Below, piece after piece: positions 38,301-49,375 of a stretch of 64,000 bases of DNA. Positions within the stretch are counted from its first letter, which is position 1; each line of letters starts with the position of its first letter. This DNA is from Panopea generosa (taxonomy: Eukaryota > Mollusca > Bivalvia > Adapedonta > Hiatellidae). The stretch is from NCBI GenBank assembly GCA_029582155.1, contig CM055898.1, forward strand, positions 20,782,229 through 20,846,228, written 5' to 3'. The notes below the pieces were generated by a model, which saw only the letters and a list, made by a program, of their open reading frames with translations, ran no database searches and was not told the origin of the DNA. The position numbers were made by a program, and so were the translations under genes.

Positions 38301-38599
38301 AAATAATATTTAACAAATACAAGACTAGCTCATATATACACAAACAAAACAATGACAACAATATGCACAATGTTTTATAAGAGATATAAATTTACATAAG
38401 ACAGATATGAACCGCTTATGCTCTTACTGTCATCACTCATGTAAGGGGTGTTGATAATTTAACAATTTAAATGGCAAAAAATAAAATCGGCAAGAATCAT
38501 TTACAGTTTCTTTTTTTTGAAAAAATAAACCATGCTTATATTTGCATCAGTATTCAACAAGTTTTTGGCAAAAAAAAACCTCCAGTTTTTTGTTTGTTT

Positions 38600-38960
38600 T
38601 AATGGAGTTTAATGCCATTTTCAACACATAAAATGCTAAATAATTATGGCATTTCCCGCTTTTAATGGTGGAAGATCTTGGAACAAATTCAAGTAGAACC
38701 ACAGTACAGCCACAAGTAACTGAGTCCTTCCACAAGTAACCGAGTCCTTCCACAAGTAGAACCACAGTCCTTCTACAAGCAACTGAGTCCTTCCACAAGT
38801 AACTGAGAAAATATCTCATCAGTCCTTCCACAAGTAACTGAGTCCTTCCACAAAAACTGAGAAAATATCTTATCAGAGAGTTTTTTAACCGAGCTGTGCT
38901 CGAACCCACAACAGCAGCGGCGAGAGGAAAATGAAGTAAACTTAGATCACCCGGCTATGG
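38600..38960 (-). mobile_element. SINE S4 with internal expansion of a body motif
   Basis: Has the S4 order on the plus strand: AATGGAGTTTAATGCCATTT, a GGTGGAAGATCTTGG segment, AGTAGAACCACAGT, then a tract in which TCCTTCCACAAGTAACTGAG-like units recur about eight times (38703-38860), then GCTCGAACCCACAAC (reverse B box). Normal copies carry that motif once. Confidence 0.65.
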
Positions 38961-39099
38961 AGCACCAACTCTTTAATTTTAAGCATTTCTAAGAATGCAC
39001 ACTGATGAAGTAACAATTTGTGGGTCATAACACAAGACATTATACATTTATTTGCAGAAGTAACAAAGGCTGTCAATTAGATGTGACGGTTGGTTTATA
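38961..39099. other. Short spacer
   Basis: Nothing recognised. Confidence 0.35.
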
Positions 39100-39262
39100 C
39101 TAATTTATTTTAGCTAGATTTTGATGAAAGCTCAGAGCTTATACGAACTATTTCAGGTCCATTTCCTGGATAGAACAGTCCTAAGTTTTGTTTTATGAGG
39201 CATCGGGTTGAGCTGGGGATTGAATGTACTGCCTCTGGTACATCACCATCCTGCCACCACTG
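39100..39262 (-). mobile_element. SINE S3, minus strand
   Basis: The plus-strand text GAAAGCTCAGAGCTTATACG, GATAGAACAGTCCTAAGT, TTTTATGAGGCATC and GGGGATTGAATGTAC are reverse matches, diverged, to the S3 body and B-box region at 37484. Confidence 0.6.
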
Positions 39263-39763
39263 TCCCAGTTAATCTGCTGGTTTGCCATGATCCTTCATCC
39301 ATCAACTGTCAACAACGTGCATCTAGGAGAACATCCCATTTAAATCTTAGCTCATAAGTGGAACCTTCTGTCTGGTCATGGTTCCTCGTCCAGCAACTGT
39401 CAACACTGACTGTACAGGATGACTGTCACACATAACATTGTCTTTCCATGCTCTTGCAACCTGCCAATACAATAAACTAATATTTTAAAATTATTAATGT
39501 AATGGAGCTTATTTGTTTGAAACCTGTCATTTCCATATCAACCAACAAGAAAATGTATAATATAAAAAGCTTTGTTTACAGAAACACAGAAATCTTTTAA
39601 AATGATTATATAATTTTTTTTGTATAAAATTCAATTGCTGCCAATTTGATATATTTGTGTTTGTTTTACCAGAGAAGCAGCAGAGCTATATAAATGTTTG
39701 TTAGATACGTTTTAATTTGTCAGCATCACTCAGCAGTGAGGTTCCTTTACACCTCTAGCAGGA
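39263..39763. other. Non-coding spacer
   Basis: Contains a short internal near-repeat (CATCAACTGTCAACAACGTG and CAGCAACTGTCAACACTGAC). No gene is recognised. Confidence 0.4.
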
Positions 39764-40054
39764 GCAGTTAGCTCAGTTGGTAACACCTCTATCATATCAA
39801 TCTAGGGCTGCGAGTTCGAATCCACGACTGGGCAGTCTCCATGTTGATTGATATATTAAGACATTGCATGTAATTGTAAATCGTCTCGCACTGCTGATTC
39901 AATGATTCAAGTGGGACAGTTGTCAGTTATTTGCGAAGATGGGTGTGCTACAAGTACTGGTTAACCTATTAGGATCCCAGGAAAGAAGGGTTAAGTTTAC
40001 TAATCATCTGCGAGTCCTAGATAGCATAAAATAATGCTAATATTCAAACAAATT
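39764..40054 (+). mobile_element. SINE S1, full length
   Basis: The head has an intact A box (GTTAGCTCAGTTGGTAACAC) and a perfect B-box core (GAGTTCGAATCC), followed by the body with TCGCACTGCTGATTCA, AAGTACTGGTTAACCTATT and AGTCCTAGATAGCATAAAAT. Its promoter boxes are the best preserved of all S1 copies here. Confidence 0.8.
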
Positions 40055-40094
40055 AGTTTCTTTTAATGGGATGTTATATTCAATACATTAAAAG

Positions 40095-40275
40095 TAATAT
40101 ATGGCATTCAGAGGTTTGGTGGTGTTGGAAGACTTTAGAATGAATTTGAGCCACGCAACTAACCAGCAAACTTTTTTGAGATTGATCTGGGTTCGAACTC
40201 TGATTACATCAGCAGTTGAAGTTAAGTTGTCTTCAGACAGCACCTTGGACCACTCAGCTATGAAGGACCATTATA
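40095..40275 (-). mobile_element. SINE S4, diverged copy
   Basis: The plus strand shows the reversed S4 layout: GGTGTTGGAAGACTTTAGAA, TGAGCCACGCAACTAACCAG, GGGTTCGAACTCTGA (box B region) and CACCTTGGACCACTCAGC. Confidence 0.6.
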
Positions 40276-40381
40276 ATCCATTAATAAGTATATGCAATAT
40301 CTCAAGACTCTTCAACCAACAAAATGTTGAACAAATAATTCTATCAACAGTGCATTCAATTCAACACAATGTACAAGTAAT

Positions 40382-40885
40382 ACACGGTCGGGTCATACCA
40401 AAGACTTGAATAAAGGTACATGTACTAGAAGCTTCCTAGCTTGTCGCTCAGGAGTTCTAGGTTTCATCAATCTGGGATGGTATTCACCAACCATTCTCAA
40501 GAATATTCATGGACATGAACTCAAAAATGAATTTTGAAAAACACATTTAGAGACCATTTTTTTGAGGCCAAAATTTGCAAGTATACAGGGACACCTAATA
40601 TATAGTCAGATAAACTCTTATACTTATTCTATATGTCATGGTAATCTAGATATGTAAGGTTGAAATTTGGATTTTCAAGCTCAAGTCTAAAAATATTCTC
40701 AAGAATGGTTGGTGAATATGGCCCCAGGTGTCGATATCATGCAACTGGGTAAGGTTTCATACCATATGTCTACGACATGATACTCCATTGTAGCAGTGCT
40801 CAGAATACTGTTTCAAGTAGACACAATTGTGATATGACTGAAAAATTGTAAAAAGCAATACCAAACACCACACAAGTAATAATAT
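40382..40885 (+). mobile_element. SINE S2, 5' truncated, split by a nested MITE
   Basis: Starts at CGGTCGGGTCATACCAAAGA, just after the tRNA-like head, and continues to the S2 3' end (ACCAAACACCACACAA). The body is interrupted at 40474-40724 by a MITE-like element, so the SINE was in place first. Confidence 0.7.
40474..40724. mobile_element. MITE with about 30-bp terminal inverted repeats, nested in an S2 SINE
   Basis: The left end GGTATTCACCAACCATTCTC, followed by AAGAATATTC, is the reverse complement (with few mismatches) of the right-end AATATTCTCAAGAATGGTTG plus GTGAATATGGCC. The interior is AT-rich and non-coding. Comparison with the intact S2 at 29353 gives its limits. Confidence 0.7.
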
Positions 40886-41034
40886 TGTTTTAAACTCACC
40901 TTGGTTACCATGCAGTACTGAAGAACACTTGTCCACACATCTGGATATTAAACCAAACCATCAAATCTAAAATTAAAGAAAAAAAAAAATTTAAAACTTG
41001 CCATGAAACTTATTAAAGTAAAATTTATGTATCA

Positions 41035-41690
41035 AAAACCTCATGTCCATTAAGAACCTAAATTTGTAGATGGCAGGGGTGGGACAGTGTGATTGGGTGG
41101 TGGGGATGGTTTGTTGAATAGCAACAGTGCAGACCAAACACACAAGGGGTGGTGTCTATCAAACACACAGGACCAGTGTGGATGTTAAACAGGAAAGAAC
41201 AGTTTTAGTGTAATACATTATAGAGAAAATTGTGAAAGAACAAACCAGTTCATCAAACCGTAAACCAGATTCTCAAGAAATAGACCCCGCTCCTATCATG
41301 AATGATTCATCTATACTTAATTCAGCAATCCAGATATAAGATGGATGTGCTAACTGGGCATTTTTATCAAGTCCATCCAAATCTTGATCTACCAAATGAA
41401 AGATACAAATGACACACTCTTGAGTGAAAGAGGGTCTACTTCTTGAGAATCTGGTCTGTGGTGTGATGGAACTTTTTTGTTCATCCACTTCTCTCTCTAT
41501 AGTGTATTACGCTAAAACTGTTCTTTCTTGTGTAACATCTACACTGGCCCTGTGTGTTAGATAGGCACCACCCCCTGTGTGTTTGGTTTGCACTGTCGCT
41601 CTTCATCAAACCATCCCCACAAACCAATCACACTGTCCCATCCATACCATCAACAGACTTTAGGTTCTTAATGAATATAAGGTTTTTGAT
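41035..41690. repeat. Foldback structure 1 (inverted arms around a 165-bp core)
   Basis: The left arm (about 41035-41275) contains GGTGGGACAGTGTGATTGGG, TGCAGACCAAACACACA and GGAAAGAACAGTTTTAG; the right arm (about 41445-41690) carries these in reverse complement (CTGTTCTTTCTTG, TGTTTGGTTTGCACTG, AATCACACTGTCCCATCC). The core at 41276-41444 is shared with 44264-44430 and 45094-45262. Confidence 0.75.
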
Positions 41691-42229
41691 TCATTCACAT
41701 TTTCAAAATGCAGTTGCCAGAAAAATGGAAGAAGTCCCCTTGGAATGTATGTTAAAATCTGATCAAGTTCTCCCATTTGTCTTAATAGACAAGAATAAAG
41801 CACAGCCTAAGCTATGGCAACACTTGACAGACATAGATGATACTGAGATGGCTCCATCTGGGACCTAATGCATCCTAGAACAACATCTCTGTGAAGGAGT
41901 TCAGCATACTCTTCATGTGTGTCCATTTATAAACAGACATTTTGTTTAAACTTAACCCAAACTGACAGCTACCCATCTAGAGAAAGAATGCCTTCAACAA
42001 ATTCTGCAGGAATATTCTTAAAATGCCTGGAGAAACTGGTCATTTTTAATCATGTAAAAGCCTTTCTTGATGATGTTGAAAGAACTTTCAACGCCGTCAA
42101 GTAGAACAATCCAGGATATTGCTGCTCTGGAAAATATGTTGCTGTTTAAGCACTAGATTAACAGGTTGGCAGAGGACAGTACTAACATACTGGGTAAGGC
42201 AGGAGAGAACTGAAACACTGGGCTGTGGG
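41691..42229. other. Flank of the foldback cluster, with a possible reverse-transcriptase scrap
   Basis: Plus-strand frames at 41554-41868 and 41919-42104 are open. The second contains FLKCLEKLVIFNHVKAFLDD, which resembles the region near the start of a LINE polymerase domain (KCLE+LV..H). This is a weak resemblance over about 25 residues, and no catalytic motif follows. Confidence 0.3.
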
Positions 42230-43850
42230 AGGACAACAGAAACATGGCTGTGGGAAGAGAGAACAGAAACTCTGGACTGAGAGAGGGGAGGATACAATAC
42301 TGTAACATTAAATTGTTGAAGGAAAGGTCTCAATTCTAATATGAAGTAGGAAGAGCAAAAGACCCATGACAACATTAAATTGCAGCAATGCATTTACAAG
42401 AGGGGATTATTCAAGACATTAGGTTGGTGGGGAAGATCTAAGACTAACATAAGTTGGTGGAGGAGAGGATTAAATATTGTAACATTAAGTTAGTGGAGGA
42501 GAGGATCAAAGACTGTAACATTGAGTTGGAGGAGAAGATCAAAGACTGTAACATTGAGTTAGAGGAGAAGATCAAAGACTGTAACATTAAGTTGGTGGAG
42601 GAGAAGATCAAAGACTGTAACACTGTAACATTAAGTTGATGTTGGATAGGATCAAAGACTGTAACATTAAGTTGATGGAGGAGAGGATCAAATACTGTAA
42701 CATTAAGTTGGTGGAGGAGAGGATCAAATACTGTAACATTAAGTTTGTGGAGGAGAGGATCAAAGACTGCAACATTCAGTTGGTGGTGGAGAAGATCAAA
42801 GACTGCAACATTAAGTTGGTGGAGGCGAGGATCAAAGACTGTAACATTAAGTTGGTGGAGGAGAGGATCAAAGACTGTAACATTAAAATGGTGGAGGAGA
42901 GGATCAAAGACTGTAACATAAAGTTGGTGGTGGAGAGGATCAAAGACTGCAACATTAAGTTGGTGGAGGAAAAGATCAAAGACTGTAACATTAAGTTGGT
43001 GGTGGAGAGGATCAAAGACTGTAACATTAAAATGGTGGAAGAGAGGATCAAAGACTGTAACATAAAGTTGGTGGTGGAGAGGATCAAAGACTGTAACATT
43101 AAGTTGGTGGAGGAGAGGATCAAAGACTGTAACATTAAAATGGTGGAAGAGAGGATCAAAGACTGTAACATAAAGTTGGTGGTGGAGAGGATCAAAGACT
43201 GTAACATTAAGTTGGTGGAGGAGAGGATCAAAGACTGTAACATTAAGTTGGTGGTGGAGAGGATCAAAGACTGTAACATTAAGTTGGTAGAGGAGAGGAT
43301 CAAAGACTGTTACATTAAGTTGGTGGAGGAGAGGATCAAAGACTGTAACATTAAGTTGGTGGAGGAGAGAATTAAATATTGTAACATTAAGTTAGTGGAG
43401 GAGAGGATCAAAGACTGCAACATTAATTTGGTGGAGGAGAAGTTCGAAGACTGTAACATTAAGTTGGTGGAGGAGAGGATCAAAGACTGTAACATTAAGT
43501 TGGTGGTGGAGAAGATCAAAGACTGTAACATTAAGTTGGTGGAGGATAGGATCAAAGACTGTAACATTAAAATGGTGGAAGAGAGGATCAAAGACTGTAA
43601 CATAAAGTTGGTGGTGGAGAGGATCAAAGACTGTAACATTAAGTTGGTGGAGGAGAGGATCAAAGACTGTAACATTAAAATGGTGGAAGAGAGGATCAAA
43701 GACTGTAACATAAAGTTGGTGGTGGAGAGGATCAAAGACTGTAACATTAAGTTGCAGGAGGAGAAGATCAAAGACTGTAACATTAAGTTGGTGGAGGAGA
43801 GGATCAAAGACTGTAACATTAAGTAAGTGTTGGTGGAGGAGAGGATCAAA
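42230..43850. repeat. 36-bp minisatellite, about 40 units, coding-like by period only
   Basis: The unit is AAGTTGGTGGAGGAGAGGAT plus CAAAGACTGTAACATT, 12 codons (IKLVEERIKDCN). The centre is homogeneous, while 42230-42450 is made of strongly diverged units. Unit variants (KMVEER, KLVVER, KLVEER) recur in threes, giving a 108-bp higher-order pattern. One plus frame stays open for 396 codons (42636-43826), and two antisense frames stay open for 175 and 179 codons. Both strands being open, and no splice or start context, argue that this is a non-coding repeat. Confidence 0.9.
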
Positions 43851-44850
43851 AGACTGAAACAGTAAGTTAGTGGAGGTTTTAACTGTGATAGTAAGTTGAG
43901 GAGGAGGAGAGGTTGGAAGACAGTAACAGTAATTTTAGGTGGACATGTTCCAAGATTGTTACATTAAGAAACAATTATATAGGAAGGAGGTTAGCAGCAT
44001 GGATGATAGTTGTTGGTAGGTTAATGCTATGTTCTGACCTCAAATTAAGAATCTAAAAACAGTAGATGTCAGGAGTGGGACAGTGTGATTAGATGGTGAT
44101 GATGGTGGTTTGTTGAAGAGTGACAGTGCAGACCAAGTACATAGGACCAGTGTAAATGCCAAACAAGAAAGAATGGTTTTAGCGTAAAACAATAGAGAGT
44201 GAAGTGAAAAAACAAACCAGTTCCATCACACCATAGACCAGATTCTCAAGAATCTCCGACACATTGAATAGACCCCATTTCTATCATGAATGAGTCATCT
44301 GTACTTAATTCAGCAGACCAGGTATAAGATGAATGTGCTAACTGGGCATTTTTATCACATCCATCCAAATCTGGACCTACCAAATGAAAGATACAAATGA
44401 AGCACACATAAGTGAAGGGAGGCCTACAAAATGTTGGAGATTTTTGAGAATTGGGTCTATGGTGTGATGAAACTGATTTGCTTGTCCACTTCTGTCTCTG
44501 TTGCATTATGCCAAAATTGTTTTTCTTGTTTGACATCTACACTGGCCGTATGTATGTGGTCTGCACTATCTCTCTTTAACAAACCACCACAATCACCATC
44601 CAATCACACTGTCCTACCCCTGCCATCTACAGCCTTTGGGTTCTTAATTTGAGGTCAGAACACATTCTTAACCACCCTTCAACTATCATCCATGCTGCTA
44701 GTTTCGTTCCTATGTTACTGTTTCTTAATGTAACAATCTTGTGACGTGTCCTCCCCAACTTACTGTTACTGTCTTGCAACCATTCCTGCTTACCTTACTG
44801 TAACAGGTTTGAACCATTCCTCCACCAACTTGATGTTAAAATCTCAAAAA
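43851..44850. repeat. Foldback structure 2 (large imperfect palindrome)
   Basis: The left arm (about 43856-44250) and right arm (about 44440-44850) are reverse complements. Paired blocks: GTTCTGACCTCAAATTAAGA (44033) with TTAATTTGAGGTCAGAAC (44644); GATTGTTACATTAAGAAAC with GTTTCTTAATGTAACAATC; GCAGCATGGATGATAG with CTATCATCCATGCTGC. The core at 44264-44430 is the spacer. The outer right arm ends in two diverged units related to the 36-bp minisatellite (about 44740-44832). Confidence 0.8.
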
Positions 44851-45420
44851 GCTTAATTTTACACCCAATCAATAAGAGTTTCATTAAGGAAACCAACTTA
44901 ATAATAGATCCCACCACACACAAATGTTGGCATGGCAACCTCATGGACACAAAGTTTTTGGTGGATTTACACTTTCAAAACTCAGTTAGTCAGGAAGATG
45001 AAAGAAAGGAGAGGCTCCATTACCAGACTAACGTCAGTCATCTGTAGACAACATTGGAACTTCTGTTGGCATGACAACACCAAGAATCTCGTACACATTT
45101 AATAGACCCCACTCGGCCACTCCTCAACATGATAGAATCACTCATATTTAATTCAGAAGGATAGATATTAGATAGATATGCTAACTGGCCAATTTTAACA
45201 CATCCATAAAAATCTAAACCTGCCAACAAAAATACAAATGGCCGTTCATGAGTGAAGAGAGGTCGAAAAATGCTGTAGGAGATCTCACCAGACACAACTT
45301 TGTACATAAACAATGTTGACATGGTGACCTCATGGAGATGAGGTTTTTGGTTTACTTGCAATCCATTAAGAACACATGAAGCATTCACTCTTAATGCAGA
45401 TTGTCAAACAAAAGGAAGAA
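44851..45420. repeat. Third, diverged copy of the foldback core with partial arms
   Basis: The core copy spans 45094-45262 (AATAGACCCCACTC, CTCATATTTAATTCAGAAGG, CTAACTGGCCAATTTTA, ACAAATGGCCGTTCATGAGT). A block with CATGGCAACCTCATGGA at 44927 reappears as CATGGTGACCTCATGGA at 45319. Arms are less complete than in copies 1 and 2. Confidence 0.6.
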
Positions 45421-46540
45421 CAAGTTACAGACTGAGGTTACTTCGTTGTGTGTGAATGTTAATTTTGTAAGTGATCAAAGCAGCCACAGTATCATACAAT
45501 TACACTGTCGTTACCATGGAGGTTGGGTTGGGTTTTGGATTAGTCAATGTTTCATACCAACTATGGAGGCATTTGGACACAGGTAAGAAGAGTAAAATTG
45601 CTCAACATCTATTTCATTGATGGATTTGGGGTTCATAAGGGGAATATTTGTTCTTCGTCATACTAAGACACCTATGTTATTGTAAATGGTCACAGGTGGA
45701 TTGGGGGAGAGGTTGGAAGTGAAGATCATATTCTGCATCCTGGTTTATGTCTATGCAATATACAGTATCAGGTGAGGGGTACCGATGGAGACTGACGGGT
45801 GGAGACTGGAAGAAATTGTGATCAAATTTTAATCCATTGACAAGAAGTGGAGAAACATAGTTTGATAAAAAAGTAAACTATAGCTGCACACTTGACTCTT
45901 GCCCATTTTAATCATTTCAGATTTAATTCTCAAATGCCATGATAAAGCAATGATTCCTGTTAAAAGGAAAATTAACATTCATTTATAAAGCAAGACAGTG
46001 ATTGTCTTCATTATCATATAGTATTGTTAAGTAAATCTTGAGGTGATCAAAGAGAATATTAAGTCTCTTAATTTCAACATACTGGTCCATTCTTTTAAAT
46101 AATTGTTCATAGAACAATTTGGCAAGCAGTTTTGGGAGCAACTCAACTGTTTTAATCGATGAAAGTTGAATTAACAGAACATATGTCTTTTAAGTCATTA
46201 GAAATATGGAAAACATTCACATCAAAATCTTATGGCCCTATGAAACATTTCCTGCCATTTAAACAAGCCACATTTTCTCAATAATATGGTCTATATGTGA
46301 AATGTAACTAAATTTGGCTTGACTTTTTTTTAAGATTAAAAAAGGGATGTTGACCTACATTTGATGACTGCACATGCAAATAAATCAATACAGTATTATA
46401 CTTTAAAGAACACTGACTTTCAGTGCAAATCACAGCAGGACTGGACTTTCAACATGTCAGAAACAAGTTAATGCCTCACTTGAAACTCCTAAAAATCTTA
46501 TGAGTGCCCATAAACTTCAACAATACAGCACCACATGATT
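45421..46540. other. Non-coding stretch with one possible weak exon
   Basis: A GTAAGAAG donor at 45583 follows an open plus frame ending TMEAFGH; see findings. The rest is AT-rich with no recognised element. Confidence 0.3.
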
Positions 46541-47110
46541 CCCATGTGGAAGCTCTTACAACAGAAAACAATAGAACAGTATCAGACATCTCATGTGGAA
46601 CATCTGACAACACAAAACAGTCTTACAATAGAACAATATCAGACTTCTCTTGTGGAACATCTGACAACACAAAACAGTCTTACAATAGAACCGTATCAGA
46701 CTTTTCATGTGGAACATCTGACAACACAAAACAGTCTTACAATAGAGCAGTACCAGACTTCTCATGTGGAATTCTGACAACACAAAACAGTCTAACAACA
46801 GAGCAGTATCAGACTTCTCATGTGGAATTCTGACAACACAAAACAGTCTAACAATAGAGCAATACCAGACTTATCATGTGGAACATCTGACAACACAAAA
46901 CAGTCTAACAACAGAGCAGTATCAGAATCTGATGTGGAATTCTGACAACACAAAACAGTCTAACAACAGAGCAGTATCAGACTTCTCATGTGGAATTCTG
47001 ACAACACAAACAGTCTAACAATAGAGCAGTATCAGACTTCTCGTGAGGAATTCTGACAACACAAAACAGTCTTACAATAGAGCAGTATTAGAATTCTCAT
47101 GTGAAACAAT
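46541..47110. repeat. 57-bp minisatellite, about 10 units
   Basis: The unit contains CAGTATCAGACTTCTCATGT, GGAACATCTGACAACACAAA and ACAGTCTTACAATAGAG. Some units replace GGAACATCTGAC with GGAATTCTGAC, changing the frame. Open frames on both strands are by-products. Confidence 0.9.
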
Positions 47111-48480
47111 AGAGAATTACTGCACAATTTACTGCACAATCCATACAAGTGGACAAAACGCACAACAGTATATCAATAACTGCAAATACAGGGGACAAAA
47201 CACAGCAGTATTCCAATAACTGCACATACAGGGAACAAAACAACACAGCAGTATTCTGATTATTGCACATACAGGGGACAAAACTCAGCAATATTTTGAT
47301 AACTGCACATACAGGGGACAAAACAACACGGCAGTATTCCGATAACTGCACATGCAGGGGAAAAACACAATATTATTCCAACACACACACAAACAGTATA
47401 ATACTTAAATAACTACACATACCAGGGACAAGACGCACACACAAAGCAGTATTCCTATTAGTGCACATACCAGGGACAAATCACACACACACACACACAG
47501 AGCAGTATTTCAACTACTGCACATACTTGGAACAAAAAACACACACACAGCAGTATTTCGATTACTGCACATACATGAGAGCAAACAATGCAGCAGTATT
47601 TCAATTACTGCACATACAGAGGACAAAACACACAGCAGTATTCCAATTACTGCACATACCTATGACAAAACACACAAACAGCAGTATCTTGATTACTACA
47701 CATACTGGGGACAAGACAGACACACAAAGCAGTCTTCCTATTAGTGCACATACCAGGGACAAAACACACACACACATGCACAGCAGCATTACTTCGATCA
47801 CTGCACATACAAGGGACAAAACACATAGCAGTATTCAAACTACTGCACATACATGGGACAAAAAAACACACACACAAAAAGAAGCACAGCAGCAGTATTT
47901 CAATTACTGCACATACACAGGATAAAACACACAGCAGTATTCTGATCACTACACATAAAGGGGACAAAACACACAACAGTATTCCGATTACTGCAGAGGA
48001 AATTCAATTACTGCACATACAGGGGGCAAAACATACAGCAGCATTCCCATTTCCAAAGAGGAAATCTGATTACTGCACATACAAACTACTGTACAAACAA
48101 CACAGCAGTATTCCAGTTTCCATAGAGGAAATCTGATTACTGGACAAAGGGTACACATCACACAGCAGTATTCCTGTTTCCAAATCTGAAAATCTGAAAA
48201 ATACTGAATCTGCACATAATATAGTGGACAAACATGGTAATTTATTGTTTTCACAGGAAATCTGATTACTGCACATACAGAATCGAAACACAAAGCAGTA
48301 TTCCCATTTCCATCAGAAATCTGATTACTGCACATACATGAGGACAAACAACACAGCAGTATTCCTGTTTCCAGAGAGGAACTACCTTTGCTGCACATAC
48401 AGAGCATCTGAACAACACAACTTTTTTCAAAAAAATTCTCAATATTTGTCATTATATTATTTCTACAGAGGAAATCTGTT
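47111..48480. repeat. Irregular minisatellite, basic unit about 42 bp, about 25 units
   Basis: The basic unit is AGCAGTATTCCAATTACTGC plus ACATACAGGGGACAAAACACA, with variable CA-rich insertions. From about 47990 a longer unit type appears that adds TTCCATAGAGGAAATCTGAT-like sequence. It directly adjoins the 57-bp array. Confidence 0.85.
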
Positions 48481-49375
48481 TTACTGCTCATACCAAAATT
48501 TAGATACCCTGAAGTGCTACAAAGTTGAACTTGCCAGTACAGACCTCAGTGATTGACTTTTCACTCACTATGGTGAACATTTGTTGCCACTATTTCAATG
48601 TCAAATGTTTACAAAATATTAGAGTGGACAAAAAATGTTGTGCCTATTTCTGACTTTGGACCTCCAAGTGACAAATATATATATAAGATGAAAATCACAG
48701 CCCTGCTGTGCTGCAATTCGAGACTAAAATATTTGAGCAGTAACGTTGTTGGATTGCAATGTTCATAATTCGCAGTAATTGCACTATTTGGCCAGTTTAA
48801 AATGGTTCAAAACATCAAAAATGAAGGAACAGTCAGAGCATAAAAAAGGCAATGCACAAGGTGACCCTGGATATTCTAGTCAATATAGACATCAATATTT
48901 TACTCATTTTTGCTTTTTTGTACAACATATTTTAAAAAAATTTGAGAAAGTTATGTTAAATTATAAAAAAAACAATTACCAAATATATTTAAAGAAAAAT
49001 AAATTTGCTGTTGTACAACAAAATTTAAATCATTTATTTTTAAAGTAAAGTTCATTATAAAGAAAAGCAATTACCAAAACTTATGGTGAGCTAACAGATG
49101 ATTTACCGTAATAAAGAAGTTGAGAAAATAAAATTATAAAAAAAAACAATAACTTAAATTATACTCATGTGTGACAGTTTTAATATTTTTTGAGACACTT
49201 AAAATTTAGGTACTTATAAATAAAAATGATTACCAGAAATATAAAAGATAAAAAGAAAGGTAAATTTTCTGTTGTACGACATAAAATTGATAAGTCAGGT
49301 GAGAGCAAAACATCTATATGTGTAGATAGAGTGCTACACACTATTTAACCTCTTGTTTGGTGTGTTTTGTTTCAG
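48481..49375. other. AT-rich non-coding stretch, likely intron
   Basis: Lys/Asn/Phe-rich chance frames only. It ends in a pyrimidine-rich TTGTTTGGTGTGTTTTGTTT then CAG, a good 3' splice site at 49373-49375. Confidence 0.4.

Noticed and set aside
41919-42104. Plus-strand frame with a KCLEKLV segment like a LINE polymerase start
   Set aside because: The resemblance covers only about 25 residues, with no catalytic motif; kept only as a low-confidence note.
42636-43826. 396-codon plus-strand open frame with a 12-residue repeat (IKLVEERIKDCN), resembling a coiled-coil protein
   Set aside because: The period is 36 bp, so any stop-free unit gives a long frame. The antisense strand is also open over most of the array, and there is no start context, splice sites or non-repeat coding flank.
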